Assembly: GCA_947503835.1 (NCBI GenBank)
Contig: CANNFM010000002.1
Location: 372,001 to 436,000, forward strand
Length of the DNA: 64,000 nt
Direction of reading: 5' to 3'
Source: an uncultured Aquimarina sp.
GTDB taxonomy: Bacteria; Bacteroidota; Bacteroidia; Flavobacteriales; Flavobacteriaceae
Shown here: in pieces, positions 36,043 to 43,123 of the stretch
Layout of the letters: the number at the start of each line of letters is the position of its first letter
Position numbering within the stretch: the first letter of the stretch is position 1
The notes under the pieces: generated by a model
Told to the model about the DNA's origin: nothing
What the model saw: the letters and a program-made list of their open reading frames with translations, nothing else
Databases searched by the model: none
Position numbers and translations under genes: made by a program

Positions 36043-36660
36043 ATGTTAATACTATTTTTTAAATCCTTTTATAATTCCGAAATTTGCAATAAAATTATTC
36101 CTTTGATAAAGAAAAGAATCGTAATCACCGGAGCACCTGGAACAGGCAAGACGTCTGTTATCGTTAAACTCGAAGAATCAAAATTTTATTGTTTTCATGA
36201 AGTTATACGAACCATGACTCAAGAAGCAAAAAAAAATAATGGATCTCATACTATGGTTTCAAATCCAATAGTATCTGTTTCAGACCCATATGAGTTCAAT
36301 ACAAAAATCCTGAATGCAAGGATACAACAGTTCAACGATGCTTTATCCCAAAAGAATAACGTATTGTTTTACGACAGAGGTATACCGGATGTACTTGCGT
36401 ATATGGATTATTTTAAGCAACCTTATGAACATCATTTTATAAATGAATGTAAGAAGCATGTTTATGATCATATTTTTATATTACCCCCCTGGAAAGACAT
36501 CTATGTCTCTGATGAAGAACGATTCGAAAGTTTTGAACAAGCAGAAGAGATTCATCATCATTTAGTAGAGGCTTATACTAGATTGGGATATAATTGTATT
36601 GATGTTCCTTTCGGAACTGTATCAGAACGCAACGATTTTATTCTTAAAAACATAACATAG
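36043..36660 (+). CDS. AAA-type P-loop ATPase/kinase, unknown role
   Basis: This 205-residue protein has a P-loop in RIVITGAPGTGKTSVIV and downstream FYDRGIPDVLAYMDYF, a DR motif of the AAA_28-like kinases. The ATG at 36043 adds a hydrophobic leader of about 20 residues not otherwise typical; a TTG at 36103 (then IKKRIVITG) is a plausible alternative start. It is probably a small nucleoside/metabolite kinase or NTPase. It lies one base before the RecQ start, so the two are translationally coupled. Confidence 0.82.
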   Translation: MLILFFKSFYNSEICNKIIPLIKKRIVITGAPGTGKTSVIVKLEESKFYCFHEVIRTMTQEAKKNNGSHTMVSNPIVSVSDPYEFNTKILNARIQQFNDALSQKNNVLFYDRGIPDVLAYMDYFKQPYEHHFINECKKHVYDHIFILPPWKDIYVSDEERFESFEQAEEIHHHLVEAYTRLGYNCIDVPFGTVSERNDFILKNIT

Positions 36661-36661
36661 A

Positions 36662-38569
36662 TTGGTAGAATCTGCTCTCCAAATATTAGAAAAGTATTGG
36701 GAATATGATAGTTTCAAGCCTTTACAGGAAGAAATTATCAATTCGGTTTTAGAGACAAGGGATACGTTTGCTTTATTACCAACGGGAGGAGGGAAATCAA
36801 TTTGTTTTCAAGTGCCTGCTTTGCTTAAAGAAGGTATTTGCATCGTAATTTCGCCATTAATCGCTTTAATGCAAGACCAAGTACAGCATCTTCAGCAAAA
36901 AGATATAAAAGCGATTGCCCTACCCAGTGGGATACCCTACGCAGAATTAGATACGTTACTTGATAATTGCATCTATGGAAACTACAAATTCTTATACCTT
37001 TCTCCGGAGCGCCTTCAGCAGGATATTGTAAAAGAACGGTTAAAACAAATGAATATCAACCTTATTGCTGTGGATGAAGCACATTGTATTTCACAATGGG
37101 GAAATGATTTCAGACCTTCTTATAAAAAGATTAAAATTCTAAGAGAATTACATCCAACGGTACCTATGATCGCTTTAACTGCATCAGCGACCACAAAAGT
37201 TGTCGATGATATTATTGCCGAATTAGATCTTTTTCAACCGCAAGTACACCGACAATCCTTTTTTAGATCCAATTTAGGATACATGGTAGAACATGTGGCC
37301 GATAAAAACTACAAGCTCACACAGATTCTCGAGAAACACCCCGGAACATCAATAGTGTATGTTAGAAACAGAAGAGCGTCTATAGAACTGAGTGACTTTC
37401 TTAATGCTAATAACATTACCGCCACCTATTATCATGGTGGTGTAGATGCAAAGGACAAAACAAAGCGATTCGAGCAATGGATGAATGAAGAAATAAGAGT
37501 AATGGTAGCCACAAATGCCTTTGGAATGGGAATCGATAAACCCAATGTGCGTACGGTGATTCATTATAATGTACCCGAGAGTATAGAAAGTTATTTCCAA
37601 GAAGCTGGAAGAGCAGGAAGAGATGGAGAGCCATCATTCGCATTTCTTTTGAAAAACCAGAATGATAATGCCCGATTAAACAATCAATTTATAAAAGTAC
37701 TACCTAGTGTAGATGGTGCTAAATTAGTGTATCGAAAGCTATGCAACTACTTTCAGATATCCTATGGAGAAGGGGAACAGACCTCTCATGACTTTAACTT
37801 TAACGCATTCTGTAAAACCTATGAGTTAAACACCTTAATTACCTATAATACCTTACAATTTTTAGATCGTTGTGGTGTCATTAGGTTTACGCAAAGGTTT
37901 GCCAAAAAAAGCACTGTGCATATGCTGGTAACAGGAAATCATCTTTTAGAGTTTTTAAGAAATAATACACAGTACGAATTAGTGATCAAAGCTATACTTA
38001 GAACGTATGGTGGTATTTTTGATGAAGAGGTGAGTATAAATCTTCCGGTACTATCTTCAAAAATTGGAATACCAGAGACCGAAATAATACAGGTATTAAA
38101 TAAACTGCAGGACTCAGAATTACTAGAATTTAATCATAAAACTTTTGATGCTGAAATTATTTTCTTGATCCCCAGAGAAGATGACCATACTATAAACAGA
38201 ATAAAACATCATTTAATAGAACAAAACAATTCTAAAATAAAAAAGGTAGAAGCTATACTAGAATTTATAGACAATACTACAATATGTAAAAGTAGACTTC
38301 TACTTGCCTATTTTGGAGAGCAGGATACTAGTGATTGCGGTATTTGCAGTTTTTGTACTAGTAAAAATAGAAATAAGGCTACATTAGATATGCGCAAAAT
38401 TCAAGAAGATATTATCAGGCTTTTACAAGAAAAAAAATTATCTTCAAGGGATTTGATCTCTAAGCTAGAGTACCCCGAAAAAATAACACTAGAAGTATTG
38501 CGCGAAATGAACGAGCATCAACTCATAATAATCAATCATGACAACAACTATCAATTAGTAAAAAAATAA
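36662..38569 (+). CDS. recQ: RecQ-type ATP-dependent DNA helicase
   Basis: The 635-residue protein has the SF2 helicase motifs: Walker A in LPTGGGKSICFQVPAL, DEAH, TASAT, YYHGGVDAKD and the motif VI block EAGRAGRDGEP. The RecQ zinc site is present (CKSRLLLAYFGE, CGICSFC), and then a winged-helix-like end (LSSRDLISKLEYPEKI). No HRDC domain is seen, so it is a shorter RecQ type. It unwinds 3'-5' in recombination repair. The start is TTG 36662, right after the ATPase stop, and its end overlaps the fmt start. Confidence 0.93.
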   Translation: MVESALQILEKYWEYDSFKPLQEEIINSVLETRDTFALLPTGGGKSICFQVPALLKEGICIVISPLIALMQDQVQHLQQKDIKAIALPSGIPYAELDTLLDNCIYGNYKFLYLSPERLQQDIVKERLKQMNINLIAVDEAHCISQWGNDFRPSYKKIKILRELHPTVPMIALTASATTKVVDDIIAELDLFQPQVHRQSFFRSNLGYMVEHVADKNYKLTQILEKHPGTSIVYVRNRRASIELSDFLNANNITATYYHGGVDAKDKTKRFEQWMNEEIRVMVATNAFGMGIDKPNVRTVIHYNVPESIESYFQEAGRAGRDGEPSFAFLLKNQNDNARLNNQFIKVLPSVDGAKLVYRKLCNYFQISYGEGEQTSHDFNFNAFCKTYELNTLITYNTLQFLDRCGVIRFTQRFAKKSTVHMLVTGNHLLEFLRNNTQYELVIKAILRTYGGIFDEEVSINLPVLSSKIGIPETEIIQVLNKLQDSELLEFNHKTFDAEIIFLIPREDDHTINRIKHHLIEQNNSKIKKVEAILEFIDNTTICKSRLLLAYFGEQDTSDCGICSFCTSKNRNKATLDMRKIQEDIIRLLQEKKLSSRDLISKLEYPEKITLEVLREMNEHQLIIINHDNNYQLVKK

Positions 38570-39516
38570 TGAGAGACTTACGAATTCTATTTATGGGAAC
38601 ACCGGATTTTGCCGTTGAAACCCTGAAAGCAATAATTGAAAATAACTATACGGTAGTTGGTGTTATTACTGCCCCGGATAAACCTGCAGGCAGAGGCAGA
38701 AAGCTTAAAGCATCTGCAGTAAAAGAATATGCGCTGTCTAAAAACCTTACCATACTACAACCTACCAATCTAAAAGACGAACATTTTATTGAAGAACTAA
38801 AATCACTACGTGCAAATCTTAATATAGTAGTAGCCTTTAGGATGTTACCCAAAGTAGTTTGGGATATGCCAGAATATGGTACTTTTAATTTACACGCATC
38901 TTTACTCCCAGCGTATCGAGGTGCTGCCCCTATAAACTGGGCTGTTATCAACGGAGAACGAAAAACAGGGATTACTACATTTTTTATCGATGAAAAAATA
39001 GATACAGGACATATCATATTACAAAAGGAGGTAACGATTAATGATACCGACACGGCAGGAATCTTGCATGATACATTAATGATAGAAGGAGCCGAATTAG
39101 TTGTACAAACTATAAAAGAGATAGAAAATGATAGTGTAGAGATAAAACCACAACCCAAAGACACTAGTTTTAAAACAGCGTACAAACTAAATCGTGAAAA
39201 TACTAAGATCAATTGGCAAAAAGACATCGGTACTATTAATAATCTCATTAGAGGTTTAAGTCCATACCCAGCTGCCTGGTGTGAATTATATAATAAAGGT
39301 AATAGTGAACATATAAAAATTTACGACGCTAAACCTGTAGAGGAAACTCATAATTTTGATATCGGAAAAGTAATTATTGAAGACTCTACAATCAAAGTGG
39401 CTGTAAAAAATGGGTATATGATTGTTGAAAAACTTCAGCTTCCTGGAAAAAAAGCTATGAACTCTAAAGCTTTGCTCAATGGATATGTTTTTTATAGAGA
39501 TGCAAAAATGAGCTGA
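38569..39516 (+). CDS. fmt: Methionyl-tRNA formyltransferase
   Basis: At 315 residues it has the formyltransferase domain with GTPDFAVETL, the 10-formyl-THF site LHASLLPAYRGAAPINWA, and a C-terminal OB-like domain. It formylates the initiator Met-tRNA for translation start. ATG 38569 overlaps the recQ stop by one base (TAATG), so translation is coupled. The presence of recQ upstream is a typical flavobacterial arrangement. A poor hairpin is seen after the stop, then the HU promoter. Confidence 0.95.
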   Translation: MRDLRILFMGTPDFAVETLKAIIENNYTVVGVITAPDKPAGRGRKLKASAVKEYALSKNLTILQPTNLKDEHFIEELKSLRANLNIVVAFRMLPKVVWDMPEYGTFNLHASLLPAYRGAAPINWAVINGERKTGITTFFIDEKIDTGHIILQKEVTINDTDTAGILHDTLMIEGAELVVQTIKEIENDSVEIKPQPKDTSFKTAYKLNRENTKINWQKDIGTINNLIRGLSPYPAAWCELYNKGNSEHIKIYDAKPVEETHNFDIGKVIIEDSTIKVAVKNGYMIVEKLQLPGKKAMNSKALLNGYVFYRDAKMS

Positions 39517-39618
39517 AATACCAGTGTTACTAGGGTTTAGAAAATGATAAAAAAGACCATTGTTTATTAACAATCTCCTTGAGTTATCAACAAATGCCTG
39601 TATTTACTGGGCTAATCC

Positions 39619-39648
39619 TTGCACAAATCATAAATCCGTATAAATTTG
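39619..39648 (+). promoter_or_regulatory. Bacteroidetes-type promoter of the HU gene
   Basis: TTG at 39619-39621 is followed 19 bases later by TAAATTTG at 39641-39648, a perfect TAnnTTTG. The spacing fits the primary sigma factor of Bacteroidetes. It lies 55 bases before the HU start and is good evidence for the phylum. Confidence 0.75.
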
Positions 39649-39703
39649 TAAAGCGTTTAACATAAAGATTGGTTTAACCAACAATTAATTTAAAAACAGA
39701 ATT

Positions 39704-39976
39704 ATGAACAAAACAGAATTAATCGATGCAATGGCAGCTGACGCTGGAATCACTAAAGCAGCGGCTAAAAAAGCCTTAGAATCTTTTTTAGGAAACGTTG
39801 AAGGAACTCTTAAAAAAGGGGGACGTGTTTCTTTAGTAGGTTTTGGATCTTGGTCAGTTTCTAGAAGAGCTGCAAGAGAAGGTAGAAATCCACAAACTGG
39901 AAAAACTATCAAAATCGCTGCTAAAAACGTTGTGAAGTTTAAGGCTGGTGCTGATTTATCAAGTTCAGTAAACTAG
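39704..39976 (+). CDS. hup: HU-family histone-like DNA-binding protein
   Basis: A 90-residue HU/IHF protein with helices MNKTELIDAMAADAGI and AKKALESFLGNVEGTL, the hinge VGFGSWSVSRRAAREGRNPQTGK of the DNA-binding beta arm (proline in the loop), and the AAKNVVKFKAG end. It bends and packs the chromosome. Codon use is unlike its neighbours in being richer in favoured codons (GCT, AAA, GGT), as expected of a highly expressed gene. It is transcribed alone from a strong promoter and followed by a terminator. Confidence 0.97.
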   Translation: MNKTELIDAMAADAGITKAAAKKALESFLGNVEGTLKKGGRVSLVGFGSWSVSRRAAREGRNPQTGKTIKIAAKNVVKFKAGADLSSSVN

Positions 39977-40000
39977 AGTCCGTTTTCGATATTATTTAAA

Positions 40001-40026
40001 AGCTCCCATTTCAGGGAGCTTTTTTT
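40001..40026 (+). terminator. Rho-independent terminator of the HU gene
   Basis: AGCTCCC (40001-40007) pairs perfectly with GGGAGCT (40014-40020) around a 6-base loop, preceded by an A run and followed by a T run (40020-40026). It ends the single-gene HU transcript. Confidence 0.92.
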
Positions 40027-40106
40027 ATGGTTTTACCACAAAATTGGCATAACTACTTTGATTATTAGAAATAATTATTTAGCTTTAAGATAAAGAAAAC
40101 CATCGT

Positions 40107-40667
40107 ATGATATCACTTCAACCCTCAAAAGGACATCTGTTAGTTGCCGAGCCTTCCATTATTGGGGATGTATCATTTAATCGTTCTGTGGTTCTTCTAG
40201 CAGATCACAGTGAACAAGGATCTATTGGTTTTATAATGAATAAACCTTTAGAGTACTCCTTGGCTGATCTTGTACCTGATGTTGAAGCAGAATTTAAAAT
40301 ATACAATGGTGGCCCTGTAGAACAGGATAATCTATATTTTATTCATAAAATACCCAACTTAATTCCAAATAGCGTAGAAATATCTGGTGGGATCTATTGG
40401 GGAGGAGATTTTACTATTGTGTCCAAATTAATTGCAGAAGACAAAATCACATCTAACGAGATTCGGTTTTTCTTAGGATATTCGGGTTGGGACTCAGAAC
40501 AGCTTAATCAGGAATTAGAAGCCAACTCGTGGGTAATTGTTGAAAACAACTACAAAAAGAACATCTTTGGTAAATCATATAACACCTTTTGGAAAGAGAA
40601 AATGATAGAACTCGGAGGTGATTACTTACTCTGGTCCAATGCACCAGAAAACCCCGCCTACAATTAA
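40107..40667 (+). CDS. YqgE/AlgH family protein
   Basis: The 186-residue protein is a member of the YqgE/AlgH family: KGHLLVAEPSIIGDVSFNRSVVLLADHSEQGSIGFIMNKP, IYNGGPVEQDNLYFIH, GGIYWGGDFTIV, and FLGYSGWDSEQL. The family is cytoplasmic, with an alpha/beta fold and no proven activity; in Pseudomonas AlgH affects alginate and virulence regulation. It is convergent with the aminotransferase gene, overlapping 4 bases at the 3' ends. Confidence 0.93.
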   Translation: MISLQPSKGHLLVAEPSIIGDVSFNRSVVLLADHSEQGSIGFIMNKPLEYSLADLVPDVEAEFKIYNGGPVEQDNLYFIHKIPNLIPNSVEISGGIYWGGDFTIVSKLIAEDKITSNEIRFFLGYSGWDSEQLNQELEANSWVIVENNYKKNIFGKSYNTFWKEKMIELGGDYLLWSNAPENPAYN

Positions 40668-41512
40668 TCTCCTAATCTAATCCTGGTATTTAGTATCCCT
40701 AATAATCTTCTGCTTACCACAGTGTCGTACTCTTTTTTTCTGAATTTAGTAATAGGTTGAATCCCACTAATTACATTGGTAACAAACAATTCATCCGCTT
40801 TTTGCAACTCAAATGGAGAAACTGAATCTTCCTGAACTTCAAATTCTGGTAACTTTTCCAGAATTCTTAATAATTGAGTTCTAAGCACACCTTTTAGGCA
40901 TCCATCGGGTATCGGAGGAGTCTTTATAATATTCCCTTTCACCAAAAAGATATTCCCATTGAGGGCTTCAATAACCATTTTATTAGAATTTAATACAATA
41001 CAATTATCAAAACCATTTTCTTTAGCAAAAATACTTCCTAAAATATTAACCAACTTGTTATTTGATTTTAACGTAGAAAGCAAATCCGGAGCTACATAAT
41101 GATCCTTAAAAAGAGTTACCTCGCATTCCTTTTCAGAAATTGTATAAAATGGTGTATCTAATTGAGATGTAGATATCACATACTCTATTTCATTAGAGGA
41201 TGGTGTATACAAACCTCCAGAAACCCTGTTAACCATAAGCTTAACACGTACCGAGGTATTTAAACCATCATTCTTATCGATTAGATCCAGAATTTCTTGT
41301 TCCAAAAATTCTGGAGTAAACTGCATTGGGATTTGCATTCTTAGTATACGCATAGAAGCCATTAATCTAAAGTAATGATCCTCCCAAAATAATAGTTTTC
41401 CAGAATTAGCCCTGATCGTTTCAAATAAAGCGTCTCCGTATGCAAATCCTCTATTGGTAACTGCAATACTTGCTTTATGATCTTCAAGTAAATTTCCATT
41501 AAGATTAATCAT
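40664..41512 (-). CDS. Class IV PLP-dependent aminotransferase (PabC/Ilve-like)
   Basis: From ATG 41512 the protein is 282 residues of the fold-type IV PLP family: FAYGDALFETIRA at the N-terminus, the lysine region in SNNKLVNILGSIFA, and EALNGNIFLVKGN plus PIPDGCLKGVLR for PLP phosphate binding. It could be aminodeoxychorismate lyase (folate) or a branched-chain/D-amino-acid aminotransferase; motifs do not decide. A start at 41530 adds six residues. It is separate from its neighbours but overlaps the convergent YqgE gene. Confidence 0.87.
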   Translation of the reverse strand: MINLNGNLLEDHKASIAVTNRGFAYGDALFETIRANSGKLLFWEDHYFRLMASMRILRMQIPMQFTPEFLEQEILDLIDKNDGLNTSVRVKLMVNRVSGGLYTPSSNEIEYVISTSQLDTPFYTISEKECEVTLFKDHYVAPDLLSTLKSNNKLVNILGSIFAKENGFDNCIVLNSNKMVIEALNGNIFLVKGNIIKTPPIPDGCLKGVLRTQLLRILEKLPEFEVQEDSVSPFELQKADELFVTNVISGIQPITKFRKKEYDTVVSRRLLGILNTRIRLGD

Positions 41513-41577
41513 AAAAAAAGTCCCATACACTTTTAATGTTATGGGGGAATAAAATTGAAATTAAAAAAAAGAAAAAA

Positions 41578-41970
41578 TTAAGCCGAACCAAGTACGTGTT
41601 TAAGATTGCTAATCATATTATCCCAGAGCATCTTATTTTCGTCTATCTCATCATCTTCAGAATAATCGGTAACCATAAGTGAGACATCTTTTGTGATTTC
41701 ATCTACCTGAATACGCAGTTCGAAGAAATAATCATTACCATTATCCTCATCCTCTAACCATCTAAATTTTATACGCTCACCACTTTTTTTACTCAAGAGT
41801 TTCGCATCTTCTTCAGAGTCATCCCATATAAAAGTAAACAGTTCTCCTCTAGAATTTACATTATCTGCAAACCACTCAGAGAGCCCCGAAGGAGTAGAAA
41901 TATATTGATATAATAGTTGTGGTGAAGATTGAACCACAAACTCAAGTTCATATTTTGTTTTTTCAGACAT
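41578..41970 (-). CDS. START-like domain protein (AHSA1/SRPBCC-type)
   Basis: A 130-residue protein of the START-like family found in Bacteroidetes: a strand with YELEFVVQSSPQLLYQYISTPSGLSEWFADNVNSR, then acidic strands and a C-terminal helix MLWDNMISNLKHVLG. It has a hydrophobic cavity suited to ligand binding; the ligand is unknown. It is strongly acidic (many Asp/Glu), cytoplasmic, and transcribed next to the aminotransferase gene on the minus strand (47-65 base gap). Confidence 0.85.
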   Translation of the reverse strand: MSEKTKYELEFVVQSSPQLLYQYISTPSGLSEWFADNVNSRGELFTFIWDDSEEDAKLLSKKSGERIKFRWLEDEDNGNDYFFELRIQVDEITKDVSLMVTDYSEDDEIDENKMLWDNMISNLKHVLGSA

Positions 41971-42118
41971 ATCATTAATTGTTGATAAGCCAATATATAG
42001 ATTAATTGTCGACTTTAAAAGGACAATGAAAAAAAAATTAATTACACATTATTGTTTGCGACATTGTATTTTGTTTTTATATTTGCACCCGCATTTATTA
42101 TTAATGTAGCATCTATTT

Positions 42119-42192
42119 GGCGAGGTAGCTCAGCTGGTTAGAGCGTTGGATTCATAACCCAGAGGTCGGGGGATCGTGCCCCCCTCTCGCTA
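42119..42192 (+). tRNA. tRNA with CAT anticodon (tRNA-Met, elongator type; tRNA-Ile2 not excluded)
   Basis: A 74-base cloverleaf. The acceptor GGCGAGG (42119-42125) pairs with TCTCGCT (42185-42191) with a G-U at position 1 and 7, and A73 at 42192; the CCA is not encoded. The D-arm has AGCTCAGCTGGTTAGAGC, the anticodon CAT lies at 42153-42155 in the loop TTCATAA, and the T-stem is GGGGG with CCCCC. The T-loop is ATCGTGC rather than TTCGANN. Lack of initiator features favours elongator Met; Ile2 (lysidine) is a possible alternative. Confidence 0.92.
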
Positions 42193-42225
42193 CGATAAAA
42201 ATAATATCTGTGATATCAATAAAAA

Positions 42226-42249
42226 ATGCGTCTTAGGACGCATTTTTTT
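42226..42249. terminator. Terminator after the tRNA, also facing the TOMM operon
   Basis: ATGCGTC (42226-42232) pairs perfectly with GACGCAT (42237-42243) around a 4-base loop, with A and T runs on either side (42221-42226 and 42243-42249). It works in both directions, ending the tRNA transcript and possibly the minus-strand TOMM operon 73 bases upstream of it. Confidence 0.9.
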
Positions 42250-42321
42250 ATGGACTTATTTCTATATATGACACATTTTATTGAATATTTACAACTGGAA
42301 ATCAAATATTTACAATTTTAA

Positions 42322-43113
42322 TCAATAGTTTAATCCATCTGGTAATCTAATTTTTTCTTTACTTTCATTACTTGGTTTCCCTAAAGCCATAGCATATAAC
42401 GGAATTTCTTCTTCAGTATTTATTTTTAGAAGTTTTGCCATCTCATGATCAAAGAAACCACCCAGATTTAAACTGCCGAGTCCAAGAGATTGAGCTACTA
42501 AATTCATATTTTGAACTAAGTGACCTGCTTCAAAAAGAATATACCTATATCCCCTGTCTCCGTATTTCCACATATTTCTTTCTGTTAATGAAGTAACCAT
42601 TACGATACAACTACAATTAGCTAGATAAAATTGATTCATAAATAATTGACTGATATAGAATGCAGGTAATTCGACTATCGAAATTTGCTCTATACAGGAT
42701 GGGCTAATACAAAAATGATATATCCCCTGAGGAAGAGTCTCTACATTTCTCACTAATATGTAGAGTTCTAATGAGTAAAGACCACCGCCAGAAGGAACTG
42801 GTCTTTCCAGAAATTCATTTTTATCTAAGTAAACGCTTTGATGCACCCCATATCCATAATTCAATATCGTAGATATGTCTTGTAAGGATATGGGGGCATT
42901 CAAAAAATCCCTGCAAGAATGACGATTCTTGATTACCTCTTTCAAACTAATTTCACAACATTGTGGATCTGGCAGTGGGAAAGAAGTAACATCAGCATAT
43001 TCTTTAAATGGTGCTATTGGGCTAGTATTTTCAAATTCTGAAAGCGTATCATGTTTCCATCTACATGTATTATGATGAAACTGCCATGCTATATTGTGTT
43101 TTTCTGGATTCAT
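42322..43113 (-). CDS. SagB-type FMN-dependent azoline dehydrogenase (TOMM biosynthesis)
   Basis: The 263-residue protein has the nitroreductase-like SagB/ThcOx fold. It shows KNRHSCRDFLNAPISLQDIS near residue 62 (FMN phosphate Arg), PSGGGLYSLELYILVR near 107, the YRYILFEAGHLVQNMNLVAQSLGLGS helix at 189-214, and a GLGSLNLGGFFD end. In TOMM pathways this enzyme oxidises thiazolines/oxazolines made by the cyclodehydratase to thiazoles/oxazoles. It starts 10 bases after the cyclodehydratase gene and is the last gene of the operon. It is a short single-domain form; some relatives exceed 300 residues. Confidence 0.9.
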   Translation of the reverse strand: MNPEKHNIAWQFHHNTCRWKHDTLSEFENTSPIAPFKEYADVTSFPLPDPQCCEISLKEVIKNRHSCRDFLNAPISLQDISTILNYGYGVHQSVYLDKNEFLERPVPSGGGLYSLELYILVRNVETLPQGIYHFCISPSCIEQISIVELPAFYISQLFMNQFYLANCSCIVMVTSLTERNMWKYGDRGYRYILFEAGHLVQNMNLVAQSLGLGSLNLGGFFDHEMAKLLKINTEEEIPLYAMALGKPSNESKEKIRLPDGLNY

Positions 43114-43123
43114 GTGAATTGAT

